Source: Neorhizobium galegae bv. officinalis
Lineage (GTDB): Bacteria > Pseudomonadota > Alphaproteobacteria > Rhizobiales > Rhizobiaceae
Length of the DNA: 64,000 bases
Assembly: GCA_000985875.1 (NCBI GenBank)
Contig: CCRI01000005.1
Coordinates: 1 to 64,000, forward strand
Direction of reading: 5' to 3'
Below the pieces are notes generated by a model. It searched no databases, had not been told where the DNA came from, and saw nothing but the letters and a program-made list of their open reading frames with translations. The translations under genes were made by a program, and so were the position numbers. Below, piece by piece: positions 8,729 through 17,370 of this stretch (position 1 is the first letter of the stretch; every line of letters begins with the position of its first letter).

Positions 8729-9173
8729 TCTCGTCACCAATTCGAGTTGAGCCGCCGGGGCGTCCTATCCTCCCAAGCTCCGGCGGCTCATCGAGAACAT
8801 CAACAGACGATTGGATGATGTTCTCAGTTTAGATGGGCCCTCAGTTGGCAATGATTCTTGCTAACTTGTTCGATGCAGGGGCGCGCCGCGGACGCGGAAC
8901 GAAAGAGCTGCGATTCACGCCGACCGAGTTGCTGGTGGAACTGACGCTCGCTCCACAAGTATCGCGACCAACTCGACAAGCGTGCAGTCAGGAAGTTCTT
9001 TTCCATCAAACAGCATGCCCCATGCGGCCAACGCAACGGCCGACGGATTAGCGTGAGGTGATGCCGCAGCAAGAAACATAGACCCAAGTGGAGTGTGATT
9101 GAGTATAGGGGCGGAAGGCCTCATCGGCCGCGCGTCTCTAGTTGTGGCTGGTTCCATTAAAACGGACGCCGCG
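8729..9173. other. Intergenic region, no recognised gene
   Basis: Only short ORFs without recognisable motifs. A minus-strand stretch near 8960-9090 (AAWGMLFDGKELPDCTLVEL) is protein-like but has no family I know and no ribosome-binding site; it may be a remnant. Confidence 0.4.
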
Positions 9174-9260
9174 TCAGAAAATAAGTTTAAGGAACAAGAC
9201 CACCACGATCAATCCAATGAGAAAAATCGCTCCTATAGTTCCACCGATAAACTTAAGCAT
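9174..9260 (-). CDS. 28-residue single-span membrane peptide
   Basis: The ATG at 9260 is preceded on this strand by CAGGAGTGAGTTGAC, a good ribosome-binding site. The product runs MLKFIGGTIGAIFLIGLIVV then VLFLKLIF. This is one hydrophobic span flanked by lysines at position 3 and 25, the layout of known tiny membrane peptides. I recall near-identical peptides of unknown function in Rhizobium annotations but cannot verify. It stands alone, with no close neighbour in the same direction. Confidence 0.6.
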   Translation of the reverse strand: MLKFIGGTIGAIFLIGLIVVVLFLKLIF

Positions 9261-9848
9261 GTCAACTCACTCCTGTCATCGACGCATGATGCGGCTCCCT
9301 CAGCGTAAACAACATAGGTGTGTTGGTTGTTCCGGTGTGCATCGACAAGGCAATTGAAATTACTGCTTGGCCTCCTGCAGGCGGTCGGCTGATTTAGAGG
9401 TTTCCAAATTGAACATTAATGCCCGGTGGGGCCGTCCCTCGTGCTCAACCGCCTGGCGATCGGATGAAGACAAATCACCCGGACCGCGAAGTCTCGCACG
9501 CCTGGGTAAGCCGGCCGGGGCCATCTCAGTTCCGGTGTGGACACCCTCTGACATGCCACTCCCTCGCGGCCAGCGGGCTATCCATAGCAACCTCGTCGAC
9601 GCCACGGCGTCAGGTCCTCGACCACATTACGCCCGATCCCGCCGTCTCCGAGACGACTGCTTGCGTCTCGTGGCACCTCGGTTTGCAAGACCGGATGATC
9701 GTGTCGTATATGAGTGGATGTCGACGTTTTTTTCATTCCAGGCTTCTTCTCAGGCAGTGAAAACGTGGGGATCGGCCGGCTCATCGGCATCCCGGATCCG
9801 CAAGCATTTTTCGCTTGCCAACGTCTCGACCCAATCAATGGACCTCTC
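9261..9848. other. Intergenic region upstream of the TlyC-like gene
   Basis: No gene is recognised on either strand; the ORFs here lack motifs and ribosome-binding sites. The promoters of the 28-residue peptide (leftward) and of the TlyC-like gene (rightward) must lie in it. Confidence 0.45.
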
Positions 9849-11129
9849 GTGTTAACCGAAATCTCCATCGTCATCCTTCTAACTATCATAAACGGCGTTC
9901 TTGCCATGTCGGAACTCGCTGTCGTCTCCTCCCGCCCGGTCCGCCTGAAGCTTCTTGCCGATCAGGGCAACCGGGGCGCCGCGATCGCCATTCGCCTTGC
10001 TGAAGATCCCGGCCGCTTTCTCTCCACCGTGCAGATTGGCATCACACTGGTTGGCGTTCTGTCAGGCGCGTTTTCTGGCGCGACACTCGGCGCGCGGCTT
10101 GCCGGCTGGCTTCAAGCTCAAGGCTTGTCGGAAGCCATGGCTGACGGCCTGGGTGTCGGGTCGGTCGTCGTGGCCATCACCTATTTGTCGCTCATTGTCG
10201 GAGAGCTGGTGCCGAAGCAGATAGCGCTCAGAGCCCCCGAGACTGTGGCTTCGAAGGTCGCTCCGGCCATGGCGCTCCTGTCCAAGGTCGCCATGCCTCT
10301 GGTCTGGCTTCTCAACACATCAGGAAAGGCCGTTCTCGCGCTGCTCGGTCAGAAGGGCGAGACGGACGAAAGGATGAGCGACGAGGAAATTCGCACGGTG
10401 CTCGCTGAAGCCCACAACGCTGGTGTCATCGAGACCGGGGAGTCAGAGATGATTTCGGGCGTCATGCGTCTGGCTGATCGGGCCGCCCGCGGATTGATGA
10501 CGCCTCGTCGCGACGTCGAAGTGATCGACATAGAGGATGATCTGGCCGAAATCCGCGAGCAGCTGCGCAATTCCCAAAAGTCGCGCCTGCCCGTGAGAAA
10601 CGGTTCCTCGGACGAGATCCTGGGCGTGCTCTTCGTAAAGGACGCGCTCGATGCGTTCCTGCAGGGAACCAACCTCGATGTGCGGAGCCTCATGCGGGAG
10701 GCGCCTGTCGTCTCCGACCGCACCGGTGCTCTGAATGTCATTCAATCGCTGCGTAAATCGCCTTCTCACATGGTCCTCGTCTATGACGAATACGGTCATT
10801 TCGAAGGCATCGTCACATCGGGGGATGTTCTCGAGGCCATCACCGGCGTCTTCCAGGAAGGTGAAAGCGAAGAGCCTGCGATCGTGAAACGCGACGACGG
10901 GTCGTTCCTCGTCGCCGGATGGATGCCAATCGACGAATTCGCAGGCGAAATGGGATTTACCCTCACTGAGGAGCCCGACTACGAAACGGTCGCCGGTTTC
11001 GTCATCGATGAACTGAAACGCCTCCCGTCCTTGGGAGAAAGCTTTACGACAAAGGGCTGGCATTTCGAGGTGGTCGATCTGGATGGCCGACGCGTCGACA
11101 AGCTGTTGGTCAAGAAGGCTGCAGACTGA
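9849..11129 (+). CDS. Hemolysin-family protein (TlyC/CorC, CNNM-type transporter)
   Basis: 426 residues from a GTG at 9849. Domains in order: CNNM/DUF21 membrane domain (about 1-195, including ELAVVSSRPVRLKLL and GELVPKQIAL), a CBS pair (about 205-330, MTPRRDVEVIDIEDD and VLVYDEYGHFEGIVTSGD), and a CorC_HlyC domain (about 345-420, DGSFLVAGWMPIDEF...ETVAGFVIDEL). Proteins of this kind are linked to magnesium/cobalt homeostasis; hemolysin is a historical name. GTG is chosen because homologues begin at the equivalent LTEISIVILL. A hairpin at 11181-11204 probably ends the transcript. Confidence 0.9.
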   Translation: MLTEISIVILLTIINGVLAMSELAVVSSRPVRLKLLADQGNRGAAIAIRLAEDPGRFLSTVQIGITLVGVLSGAFSGATLGARLAGWLQAQGLSEAMADGLGVGSVVVAITYLSLIVGELVPKQIALRAPETVASKVAPAMALLSKVAMPLVWLLNTSGKAVLALLGQKGETDERMSDEEIRTVLAEAHNAGVIETGESEMISGVMRLADRAARGLMTPRRDVEVIDIEDDLAEIREQLRNSQKSRLPVRNGSSDEILGVLFVKDALDAFLQGTNLDVRSLMREAPVVSDRTGALNVIQSLRKSPSHMVLVYDEYGHFEGIVTSGDVLEAITGVFQEGESEEPAIVKRDDGSFLVAGWMPIDEFAGEMGFTLTEEPDYETVAGFVIDELKRLPSLGESFTTKGWHFEVVDLDGRRVDKLLVKKAAD

Positions 11130-11180
11130 AGCGGCTCGGCTGACGCTCCAGGAGTGATCGGTTGGCTGGCAACAATGACG

Positions 11181-11204
11181 AGGCCGGACGAAACAGTCCG
11201 GCCT
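11181..11204 (+). terminator. Hairpin after the TlyC-like gene
   Basis: Perfect 9-bp stem AGGCCGGAC / GTCCGGCCT with a 6-base loop, about 50 bases after the stop codon. No strong T run follows, so intrinsic termination is only possible. Confidence 0.5.
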
Positions 11205-11798
11205 GAGGCCAACTTCATCGGTATCAGTGCAGCGCGACAACGCGCTCCAGCGAAGCCGGGGAGATCAAGATGTGCGGTTTCTTACTAATGTGCGCCACTT
11301 ATCCGCACCGCCTGTCAGTCGCAGAAAATGAACGATAATCTTGCATTATCGTTCAATCTGGCCGTCATAAATCGCAAATCATGCCTGCCCGACCTTGATG
11401 GGCGATTCTCGACCTTGGGTTGCTTAGCTTTCGTTAACGGTTCTGCAACTGCGTGAGCCCGACCATGAGCCTCTGAACTCAGAGGCACTCGCTAAATGCA
11501 TTGATGTGCGTTAACGCAGCTGCGTCAATTATACTCCTCCCCCGTCCATAAGTTCTTTCAGCGCCTCCGGATAGACATCCGGTTCCGCTCGCAGAACTGC
11601 AAGAAACGATTAAGCGTCGTGACCGACGGCCGGATGTTGAGGTTGGCAGACGGCTCGGCGGGCTTTCTGCGCGTCAGCTTCTGGACCGGCTCACGGGCGA
11701 CGAAAAATAGAACGGCTCGTTGCAGAAGCGAAGGACACTCATCACGGCCAAGGCTTCTCCGCGCCCGCTCGCAACAAGCTACTGGTAGACTGCTGGAA
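11205..11798. other. Intergenic region with a cluster of palindromes
   Basis: No gene is recognised. Besides the 11-bp inverted repeat at 11329-11355 it holds GCCTCTGA/TCAGAGGC (11469-11486, 2-base spacer) and the self-complementary TGCGTTAACGCA (11507-11518). The stretch 11560-11798 is open in part and leads into the restriction-enzyme remnant; it may contain debris of a partner gene, but I cannot identify one. Confidence 0.5.
11329..11355. promoter_or_regulatory. Perfect 11-bp inverted repeat, probable operator
   Basis: Arms TGAACGATAAT and ATTATCGTTCA match exactly, separated by CTTGC. AT-rich, not followed by a T run, and in a region without an adjacent intact gene. It has the size and symmetry of an operator for a dimeric HTH protein, perhaps an antitoxin or restriction-modification controller now lost. 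Confidence 0.55.
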
Positions 11799-12306
11799 AT
11801 GCAGAGGATGTTGGAGCAGGTGGTCAGAGAAATTGATGCTGTCCAATTGCCCACATCTTTCTTTGATCCCACGGAGCCCAACCTGATCGGCCGCTTCATT
11901 TCGATCGCGTTGGTCGCGCAGCCGCCCCAGCGACTAGAGGATTTGCAAGGCTTCTCTGGTGCAGGCGTTTATGCGATCTATTCCCCGGATGATTTTCCTC
12001 CATATGCGCCGGTCGCCGGAACAGAGACCCCACAAATACGTCGGCAAGGCCGATCCGGAGGGGAATCCAGAATCGCCAGTTGACCAGGGAACGAAGCTCT
12101 TTGATCGCTTGAAAGAACATCGCAAGAGCATTCGAAAAGCCGCGGGCATCGAAAGCCGCGATTTTGAATGCAGATATCTGGCGGTTCAAAGCGGTTACCA
12201 GGCGGCTGCGGAGAGACAGCTAATTGGATTGTTTAGGCCACTCTGGAATAACGAAACTCGGATTGTGTACGGAATTGGCAAACACGTGGGTTTCGCCAGT
12301 TGCTAG
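11799..12306 (+). pseudogene. Eco29kI-like GIY-YIG restriction endonuclease, frameshifted and truncated
   Basis: Frame one from 11799 gives LEDLQGFSGAGVYAIYSPDD and YAPVAGTETP. It then leaves frame at 12033-12036, and the match resumes one base over as YVGKADPEG, LFDRLKEHRKSIRKA, FECRYLAV and NNETRIVYGIGKH. GVYAIY and YVGK are the two halves of the GIY-YIG motif; the Arg and Glu of the later segments fit the nuclease core of R.Eco29kI. One inserted base lies exactly between the motif halves. After GIGKH the expected tail is missing and TAG ends it at 12304-12306. No methyltransferase gene is visible nearby. Non-functional unless the shift is a sequencing error. Confidence 0.8.
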
Positions 12307-12674
12307 CGCCTGAAAGGCACAAACGTAACTCATTCACCGTTTCCTTAAGGATAGCGCCGAGGCTCGCCAATTCTGGGAACAGGCTGAAGCTGTCGAAGAG
12401 CACGCGCCCGCTCCCCGAGTCTATAACCCACCGAACATATACTCCCCCAATCTTCGCTGACTGCCTATCCAGGCCCGCAGATTGGAAGTCAGTGCTCGCT
12501 AATTGGGAGTGACAGAGAGATAGGAACCGCGACAATGGCAGCGGTGGACCAATCCGCCGCTCTCAGGCATAGGTTCCCGGGAGCGCACGGATTCCGGTCG
12601 CCCGCCTCCAGCCTCATAGACGTGCCCGAGCGCTTGCGGTAATGGCAAAGGCAGGGAGACAGTCGGAGAAAACA
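12307..12674. other. Intergenic region, no recognised gene
   Basis: A minus-strand ORF at about 12310-12535 (GGVYVRWVIDSGSG, DSFSLFPELASLGAIL) is protein-like but unrecognised and lacks a ribosome-binding site. GGAGA at the right end belongs to the amine oxidase gene. Confidence 0.4.
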
Positions 12675-13970
12675 ATGCCTGAGCGGGATGCCATCGTCGT
12701 CGGCGCGGGTTTTACGGGCCTCAGTGCTGCGCTGGAGCTTGTCGATGCAGGGCTCGACGTGTTGCTGCTCGAGGCGCGCGATCGGGTCGGCGGCAAAGTC
12801 GAGTCCGAGACTCTGCCGGACGGTACCCGGGTCGATACCGGCGGACAATTCTTCTGTCGCGACATGAGCGAACTGATGGGGCTCATCGAGGAAAACGGCG
12901 GGACGCCGGTCATGACCCACTACGATGGCGAGATGATCTACCGGCCGCCGGTCTCGCCGCAGCAGGGTTTTGCGCGCTGGCAAGGCGTCGATGCGCTGCG
13001 CGACCGGATGATCGCAACCGACCCGGACAATCCGGAGCTGGCGAAACTGACCGTGGCCGATTGGGTTGCCCGGCAAGACGACGTGGCGGACGATGTCAGG
13101 AAAAGTTTCCTGCGGCTGATCAAGGGCCTCTGGTGCCGGGCGCCGGAAGAAGTTGCCTTCACCTGGCTCGCGTCCAACGACCGGCGCATCACCAATACCT
13201 ATTCGGAAATGGAAATGTTCCTTCCCGGCTCGCTGCATGCGCTGGCCGACCAGCTCGCGGCGCGGCTTGGCGACCGGCTGCGCCTCGGCACCGCGGTGAC
13301 GGGCATCGAACATTCCGGAACCAGCGTCACCATCATGGCCGGCAATGAGCGGCTCTCGGCGAAACGCATCATCCTCGCGCTGCCGCCGGTGATGATCCGC
13401 AGGATTCCGTTTTCGCCTGCTCTTCCCGAACGACTGCAGAAGGCGCTTTGCGCCTGGGCGCCCGGCCTTTCGATCAAGCTGCAGGTCAGTTACGACAAGC
13501 CATTCTGGCGGGAACACGGGCTTTCCGGCGCCGTCATGTGGCATGAACCCCAAGGTCTCTATGCCTGCGATGCCAGCCACGACGATTATGCCGGCCTCAT
13601 CGTTTTTGTCGGCGGGCCGGAAGCGCAGGAATGGCACAAGCGGCCGCGCGCGGAACTGATCGCCTTCATCCGGGAACAACTAAGTGCAGCCTTCGGCCCT
13701 GAAGGCGGCAATCCGCGCGATATCCATGTCCGCGACTGGGTCGATGATCTGTGGAGCGGCGGCGCCTATAGCGATGTCGTGATCGATCTCGATGCCCGCC
13801 ATGCGGAGGACATCATCACTGAAGGTCTCCCGCTCATTCATTTCGTATCGTCGGAACTTTCCCCATCCTATCCGGGCTATGTCGAAGGCGCGATCGTAGC
13901 GGGCAGACTAGCGGCAGGGCAGGTTATCGGCTCCCGGGCGAGCGGCAGGACGAAGGCCACGAACCAATAA
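12675..13970 (+). CDS. Flavin monoamine oxidase family protein
   Basis: 431 residues. FAD-dependent oxidation of a primary or secondary amine (or amino acid) to imine, with O2 as likely acceptor; cytoplasmic. The N-terminal dinucleotide fold has AIVVGAGFTGLSAALELVDAG and LLEARDRVGGKVES with VDTGGQFF. The C-terminal FAD-binding segment is SPSYPGYVEGAIVAGRLAA. The ATG at 12675 follows CGGAGAAAAC. Substrate cannot be read from sequence. It precedes an amino-acid-type catabolic cluster, with the GntR gene 148 bases downstream on the same strand, so it may belong to the same pathway (inference). Confidence 0.88.
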   Translation: MPERDAIVVGAGFTGLSAALELVDAGLDVLLLEARDRVGGKVESETLPDGTRVDTGGQFFCRDMSELMGLIEENGGTPVMTHYDGEMIYRPPVSPQQGFARWQGVDALRDRMIATDPDNPELAKLTVADWVARQDDVADDVRKSFLRLIKGLWCRAPEEVAFTWLASNDRRITNTYSEMEMFLPGSLHALADQLAARLGDRLRLGTAVTGIEHSGTSVTIMAGNERLSAKRIILALPPVMIRRIPFSPALPERLQKALCAWAPGLSIKLQVSYDKPFWREHGLSGAVMWHEPQGLYACDASHDDYAGLIVFVGGPEAQEWHKRPRAELIAFIREQLSAAFGPEGGNPRDIHVRDWVDDLWSGGAYSDVVIDLDARHAEDIITEGLPLIHFVSSELSPSYPGYVEGAIVAGRLAAGQVIGSRASGRTKATNQ

Positions 13971-14057
13971 CCACTGCGTCAGTCCCAGGGACGTCACGAC
14001 GTGCTCACTTTCAGGCACAACCCGTTTGATCGCGTGGGATCCCTTCAGGCTATTCCA

Positions 14058-14066
14058 TGTCGACAA
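14058..14066. promoter_or_regulatory. TGTCGACAA motif upstream of the GntR gene
   Basis: TGTCGACAA occurs here, 53 bases before the regulator's start, and again inside the palindrome at 16165-16176 before the M24 peptidase. FCD-type GntR proteins often bind short TNGT..ACNA palindromes, so this is a candidate autoregulatory site. Confidence 0.5.
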
Positions 14067-14118
14067 TATGTGTGCAAATATATAGCGCAGTGGCGTGACG
14101 AGGGAGACACGGTCAACG

Positions 14119-14835
14119 ATGGCGAAGAACGAACCTGCAGAAACCGATATTTCCCGCATCCGCGGCTCCGGGACTCAGAGCGTCTATACGATCCTGCGCC
14201 GTGAAATCCTCGCCATGACCTTGCCCCCCGGCAGTCCGCTGGACGAGGTTCGGCTGTCCGAGCGCTTCGGCATGTCGCGCACGCCGATCCGTGAAGCGCT
14301 GCTGCGACTTTCCGCCGATGGCCTCGTCACGACGCTGCCGAACCGCAATACGATCGTCGCGACGATCGATTTCGCCTCTCTGCCTCCCTATTTCGATGCG
14401 CTGACGTTGATGTACCGTGTCACCACCCGCGGTGCCGCGATGCGCGCGACGCCGGAGGCGATGGGCGAGATCCGCAAGCGGCAGGCGGAGTTCGCCGCAG
14501 CGGTCGCCGCCCACGACGCCTTCGCGATGATCGAGGCGAACCGGGAATTCCATGTGGCGATCGCCGAACTCGCCGGCAATGCCTATTACACTACCTTCTT
14601 CGCCCGACTGCTCGATGAGGGGCGCCGCATCCTGCGCCTCTATTATCGTACCTTCGACGATCGGCTGCCACGTCAGTATGTCGACGAACACGAGGAGATG
14701 ATCGCCGCGATCGAGGCGCGCGACGTCGAGCGCTCCGACAGGCTCGCCATCAAGCATGCACAACAGATCGTCCGGCAGATCCAGGATTATATCGCCCGCG
14801 ATCTCGGCCAACCAATCGATCTTGCCGCATCCTGA
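14119..14835 (+). CDS. GntR family regulator, FCD (FadR) subfamily
   Basis: 238 residues. Winged HTH at about residues 18-85 (VYTILRREILAMTLPPGSPL, LSERFGMSRTPIREALLRL). An FCD ligand-binding domain follows, with the metal/ligand histidines of the family visible in ANREFHVAI and DEHEEMIAAIEARD. The ATG at 14119 is used; an upstream GTG is possible. It sits at the head of an oxidase-peptidase-lyase-transporter group and shares a sequence motif with the M24 promoter, so it is the probable local repressor, with a pathway intermediate as effector (inference). Confidence 0.9.
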   Translation: MAKNEPAETDISRIRGSGTQSVYTILRREILAMTLPPGSPLDEVRLSERFGMSRTPIREALLRLSADGLVTTLPNRNTIVATIDFASLPPYFDALTLMYRVTTRGAAMRATPEAMGEIRKRQAEFAAAVAAHDAFAMIEANREFHVAIAELAGNAYYTTFFARLLDEGRRILRLYYRTFDDRLPRQYVDEHEEMIAAIEARDVERSDRLAIKHAQQIVRQIQDYIARDLGQPIDLAAS

Positions 14836-14869
14836 CCCCCGTCCGCATTCGCTTCACAGGACAGAAATC

Positions 14870-16120
14870 ATGAATTCCTCTTCGGTCGACGCCGTCGTCA
14901 TCGGCTCGGGCATTATCGGCACGATGTCGGCGCAGTACCTGCTGGACGACGGACGTTCGGTGCTGATAATCGAGCGCGGCGAGGTGGCACGGGGTGCAAG
15001 CAGCGGCAATGCGGGCATTCTCGCCTTTCCGGAAATCATCCCGATCGCCGCACCCGGCATGATGTGGAAAGCGCCGAAATGGCTGCTCGATCCGCTCGGT
15101 CCCCTCAGCCTGCCGCCTTCCTACGCACTCAATATGGTGCCGTGGCTGTGGCGCCTCTGGCGCGCCAGCGCCCGGCCGGCCTATGAGCGTACCGTCGGCG
15201 TGCATGCCAGGATGATGCCGATGGCGCGCAGCGAAATGCTGCGGACCGTCGAGCAAGCCGGCCTTCGGGCGATGATCAAGCAGACCGGCACGCTCGATCT
15301 CTACGACAGCGAGGCAAGCCTCAATGCTGCCTCTGACGACTGGCAGGCGAAGCTCAAGGCCGGTTTCGAATTCCAGAGGGTCGGCCGCGACGAGATCGAC
15401 TCCCTCCAGCCGGGCCTTGCGCCGCAGTTCCGGCACGGCATCTTCACGCCTTCCGGCCTGCAGGTCTCCGATCCGCTGGAATTCACCCAGGCCCTGTTCG
15501 GCAACGCCATGGCCCGGGGCGCTTCGCTCAGGATCGGGGAGGTCGTGCGCATCGAGCCCATAAACGATGGCGCCAGAGTTATTCTGGCGGATCGCGCCGT
15601 CTTCGAGGCGAAGACCGTCGTACTGGCCGGCGGTGCCTGGTCGAAGAAGATCGTAACCGGCCTCGGCGATCATGCGCCGCTCGAAACGGAGCGAGGTTAC
15701 AACACGACCCTGCCGCCGGGCGCCTTCCCGCTTCATCGCCAGCTTTATTTCAACGATCACGGCTTCGTCGTGACACCGCTCTCCTCCGGCATCCGCGTCG
15801 GCGGCGCAGTCGAGCTCGGCGGGCTGAAGCTGGCCCCGAACTACAAGCGCTCGGAAGCGATGCTGACAAAAGCAAAAAGCTTCTTGCCCGACCTGAAGAC
15901 CGAGGGCGGCCGCCAATGGATGGGTTTTCGTCCCTCCATGCCGGACTGCCTGCCGGTCATCAGTGCTTCGACCGCATCGCCTGCAATCATCTACGCCTTC
16001 GGCCACGGGCATCTCGGGCTCACGCAGTCGGCCGCGACCGGCCGCTTGGTCGCCGATATCGCCGCACGCAGAGAACCTGCCCTCGACGTCGAGCCTTACA
16101 GCATCAGCCGGTTTCGCTGA
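14870..16120 (+). CDS. FAD-dependent oxidoreductase (DadA-like D-amino-acid dehydrogenase)
   Basis: 416 residues. DAO-superfamily flavoenzyme: N-terminal AVVIGSGIIGTMSAQYLLDD binds FAD, ERGEVARGASSGNAGIL is the DadA-type second motif, and WMGFRPSMPDCLPVI with FGHGHLGLTQSAATG is the C-terminal FAD region. It probably oxidises a D-amino acid or cyclic imino acid such as D-hydroxyproline, passing electrons to the respiratory chain. The ATG at 14870 has AGGACAGAAATC upstream, 34 bases after the GntR gene. The downstream DapA-family remnant makes a hydroxyproline-type pathway plausible (inference). Confidence 0.87.
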   Translation: MNSSSVDAVVIGSGIIGTMSAQYLLDDGRSVLIIERGEVARGASSGNAGILAFPEIIPIAAPGMMWKAPKWLLDPLGPLSLPPSYALNMVPWLWRLWRASARPAYERTVGVHARMMPMARSEMLRTVEQAGLRAMIKQTGTLDLYDSEASLNAASDDWQAKLKAGFEFQRVGRDEIDSLQPGLAPQFRHGIFTPSGLQVSDPLEFTQALFGNAMARGASLRIGEVVRIEPINDGARVILADRAVFEAKTVVLAGGAWSKKIVTGLGDHAPLETERGYNTTLPPGAFPLHRQLYFNDHGFVVTPLSSGIRVGGAVELGGLKLAPNYKRSEAMLTKAKSFLPDLKTEGGRQWMGFRPSMPDCLPVISASTASPAIIYAFGHGHLGLTQSAATGRLVADIAARREPALDVEPYSISRFR

Positions 16121-16164
16121 CAAAGACGACGGCGGATGCCGGTCGGCGACATGCGCCAAACACC

Positions 16165-16176
16165 TTTGTCGACAAA
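16165..16176. promoter_or_regulatory. TTTGTCGACAAA palindrome upstream of the M24 gene
   Basis: A perfect 12-bp palindrome 48 bases before the peptidase start, sharing TGTCGACAA with 14058-14066. Its form matches operators of FCD-GntR repressors. Confidence 0.55.
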
Positions 16177-16223
16177 CTGACTACAGAACGATATAAGTCG
16201 AACGAAATCGAAAGGAAGCGGAC

Positions 16224-17366
16224 ATGGCCTGGTCGCACCCCGCCGCGAAGATCACCGACGAAGAGCGGCGGCAGCGCCTTGTCCGGCTGCAGGCGGCGCT
16301 GGACGAAAGGGGGCTGGGCGGTATCCTGCTCGGCGCCAGCGAGAGCCTGCGCTATTTCACCGGCCTGGTCTGGCACCAGAGCGAACGCCTGCTCGGCGCG
16401 CTGGTGACCCCGAATTCGGTCACCTACATCGTGCCGGGGTTCGAACAGAGCCGGGTTGAGAGCCTGCCCCATCTGCCCGGCGAGATCGTCGTCTGGCAGG
16501 AGGATGAAGCGAGCGCGGCGCTGGTCGCCTCACTTCTGCCTTCCGGCGTGAAAGTCGCTCTCGACGACGCGCTGCCGCTGTTCGTCTACCACCAGCTTGC
16601 TGCCGTCTTCAGTACCGAGCGGCTTGTCGATGGCGGCCGTCTGATCCGCGATCTCAGGCTCCGGAAATCGAAGGCCGAGATCGACCTCATCCAGCATGCG
16701 ATGAACCTGACGCTGGAAGTGCATCGCCGCGCGCATGCCTTTATCCAGCCGGGTGTGCTTGCTTCCGATGTGGTGCGCCATATCGACGAACAGCATCGCG
16801 CGCTGGGCGCCGAAGGTGGTTCGAGCTTCTGCATCGTCTCTTTCGGGGTCGCGACCTCGCTTCCCCACGGCGCCGACGGCGAGCAGGCCTATGCCCCCGG
16901 CGACGTGGTTCTGGTCGATACCGGCTGCCGGCTCGACGGATATCATTCGGATCTCACCCGCACCTACGTGCTGGAGGAGCCGACGAAGGAATTCGCTGCC
17001 GCCTGGGCGATCGAGCGCGAGGCGGAACAGGCTGTCTTCGAGGCCGCCCGCCTCGGCGCCGCCTGCGGCAGCCTCGACGATGCGGCCCGCAAGGTTCTGG
17101 CAAAACACGGGCTTGGCCCGGACTACCGCCTGCCTGGTCTGCCGCATCGCGCCGGCCACGGGCTAGGCCTCGAAATCCACGAGGAACCCTATATCGTTCG
17201 CGGCAATGCGACCGTGCTCGAACCGGGCATGTGTTTCTCCAACGAACCGATGATCGTTTTCCCGGACCGCTTCGGCATCCGTCTCGAAGACCATATCCAC
17301 ATGACCGAAACCGGGCCGCAATGGTTCACCCAGCCGAGCAAAAGCCCGACCGAACCCTTCGCGTGA
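16224..17366 (+). CDS. M24 family metallopeptidase (Xaa-Pro peptidase-like)
   Basis: 380 residues. A creatinase-type N-terminal domain (about 1-145; GILLGASESLRYFTGLVWH) precedes the pita-bread catalytic domain. Metal ligands are visible in VLVDTGCRLDGYHSDLTRTY, then LPHRAGHGLGLEIHEEPY, EPGMCFSNEP and RLEDHIHMTETG, so the enzyme looks intact. Members cleave Xaa-Pro bonds or hydrolyse cyclic amidines and amides. The local context of D-amino-acid oxidase, lyase remnant and transporter suggests processing of a proline-like compound. RBS GAAAGGAAGCGGAC. A GntR-type palindrome lies upstream. Confidence 0.9.
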   Translation: MAWSHPAAKITDEERRQRLVRLQAALDERGLGGILLGASESLRYFTGLVWHQSERLLGALVTPNSVTYIVPGFEQSRVESLPHLPGEIVVWQEDEASAALVASLLPSGVKVALDDALPLFVYHQLAAVFSTERLVDGGRLIRDLRLRKSKAEIDLIQHAMNLTLEVHRRAHAFIQPGVLASDVVRHIDEQHRALGAEGGSSFCIVSFGVATSLPHGADGEQAYAPGDVVLVDTGCRLDGYHSDLTRTYVLEEPTKEFAAAWAIEREAEQAVFEAARLGAACGSLDDAARKVLAKHGLGPDYRLPGLPHRAGHGLGLEIHEEPYIVRGNATVLEPGMCFSNEPMIVFPDRFGIRLEDHIHMTETGPQWFTQPSKSPTEPFA

Positions 17367-17370
17367 CCGC

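Noticed and set aside
12675..13970. Arginine/lysine 2-monooxygenase that would complete the guanidino pathway
   Set aside because: The flavoprotein is of the broad amine oxidase superfamily, shorter than known 2-monooxygenases, and lies 31 kb from the operon; no specific evidence.
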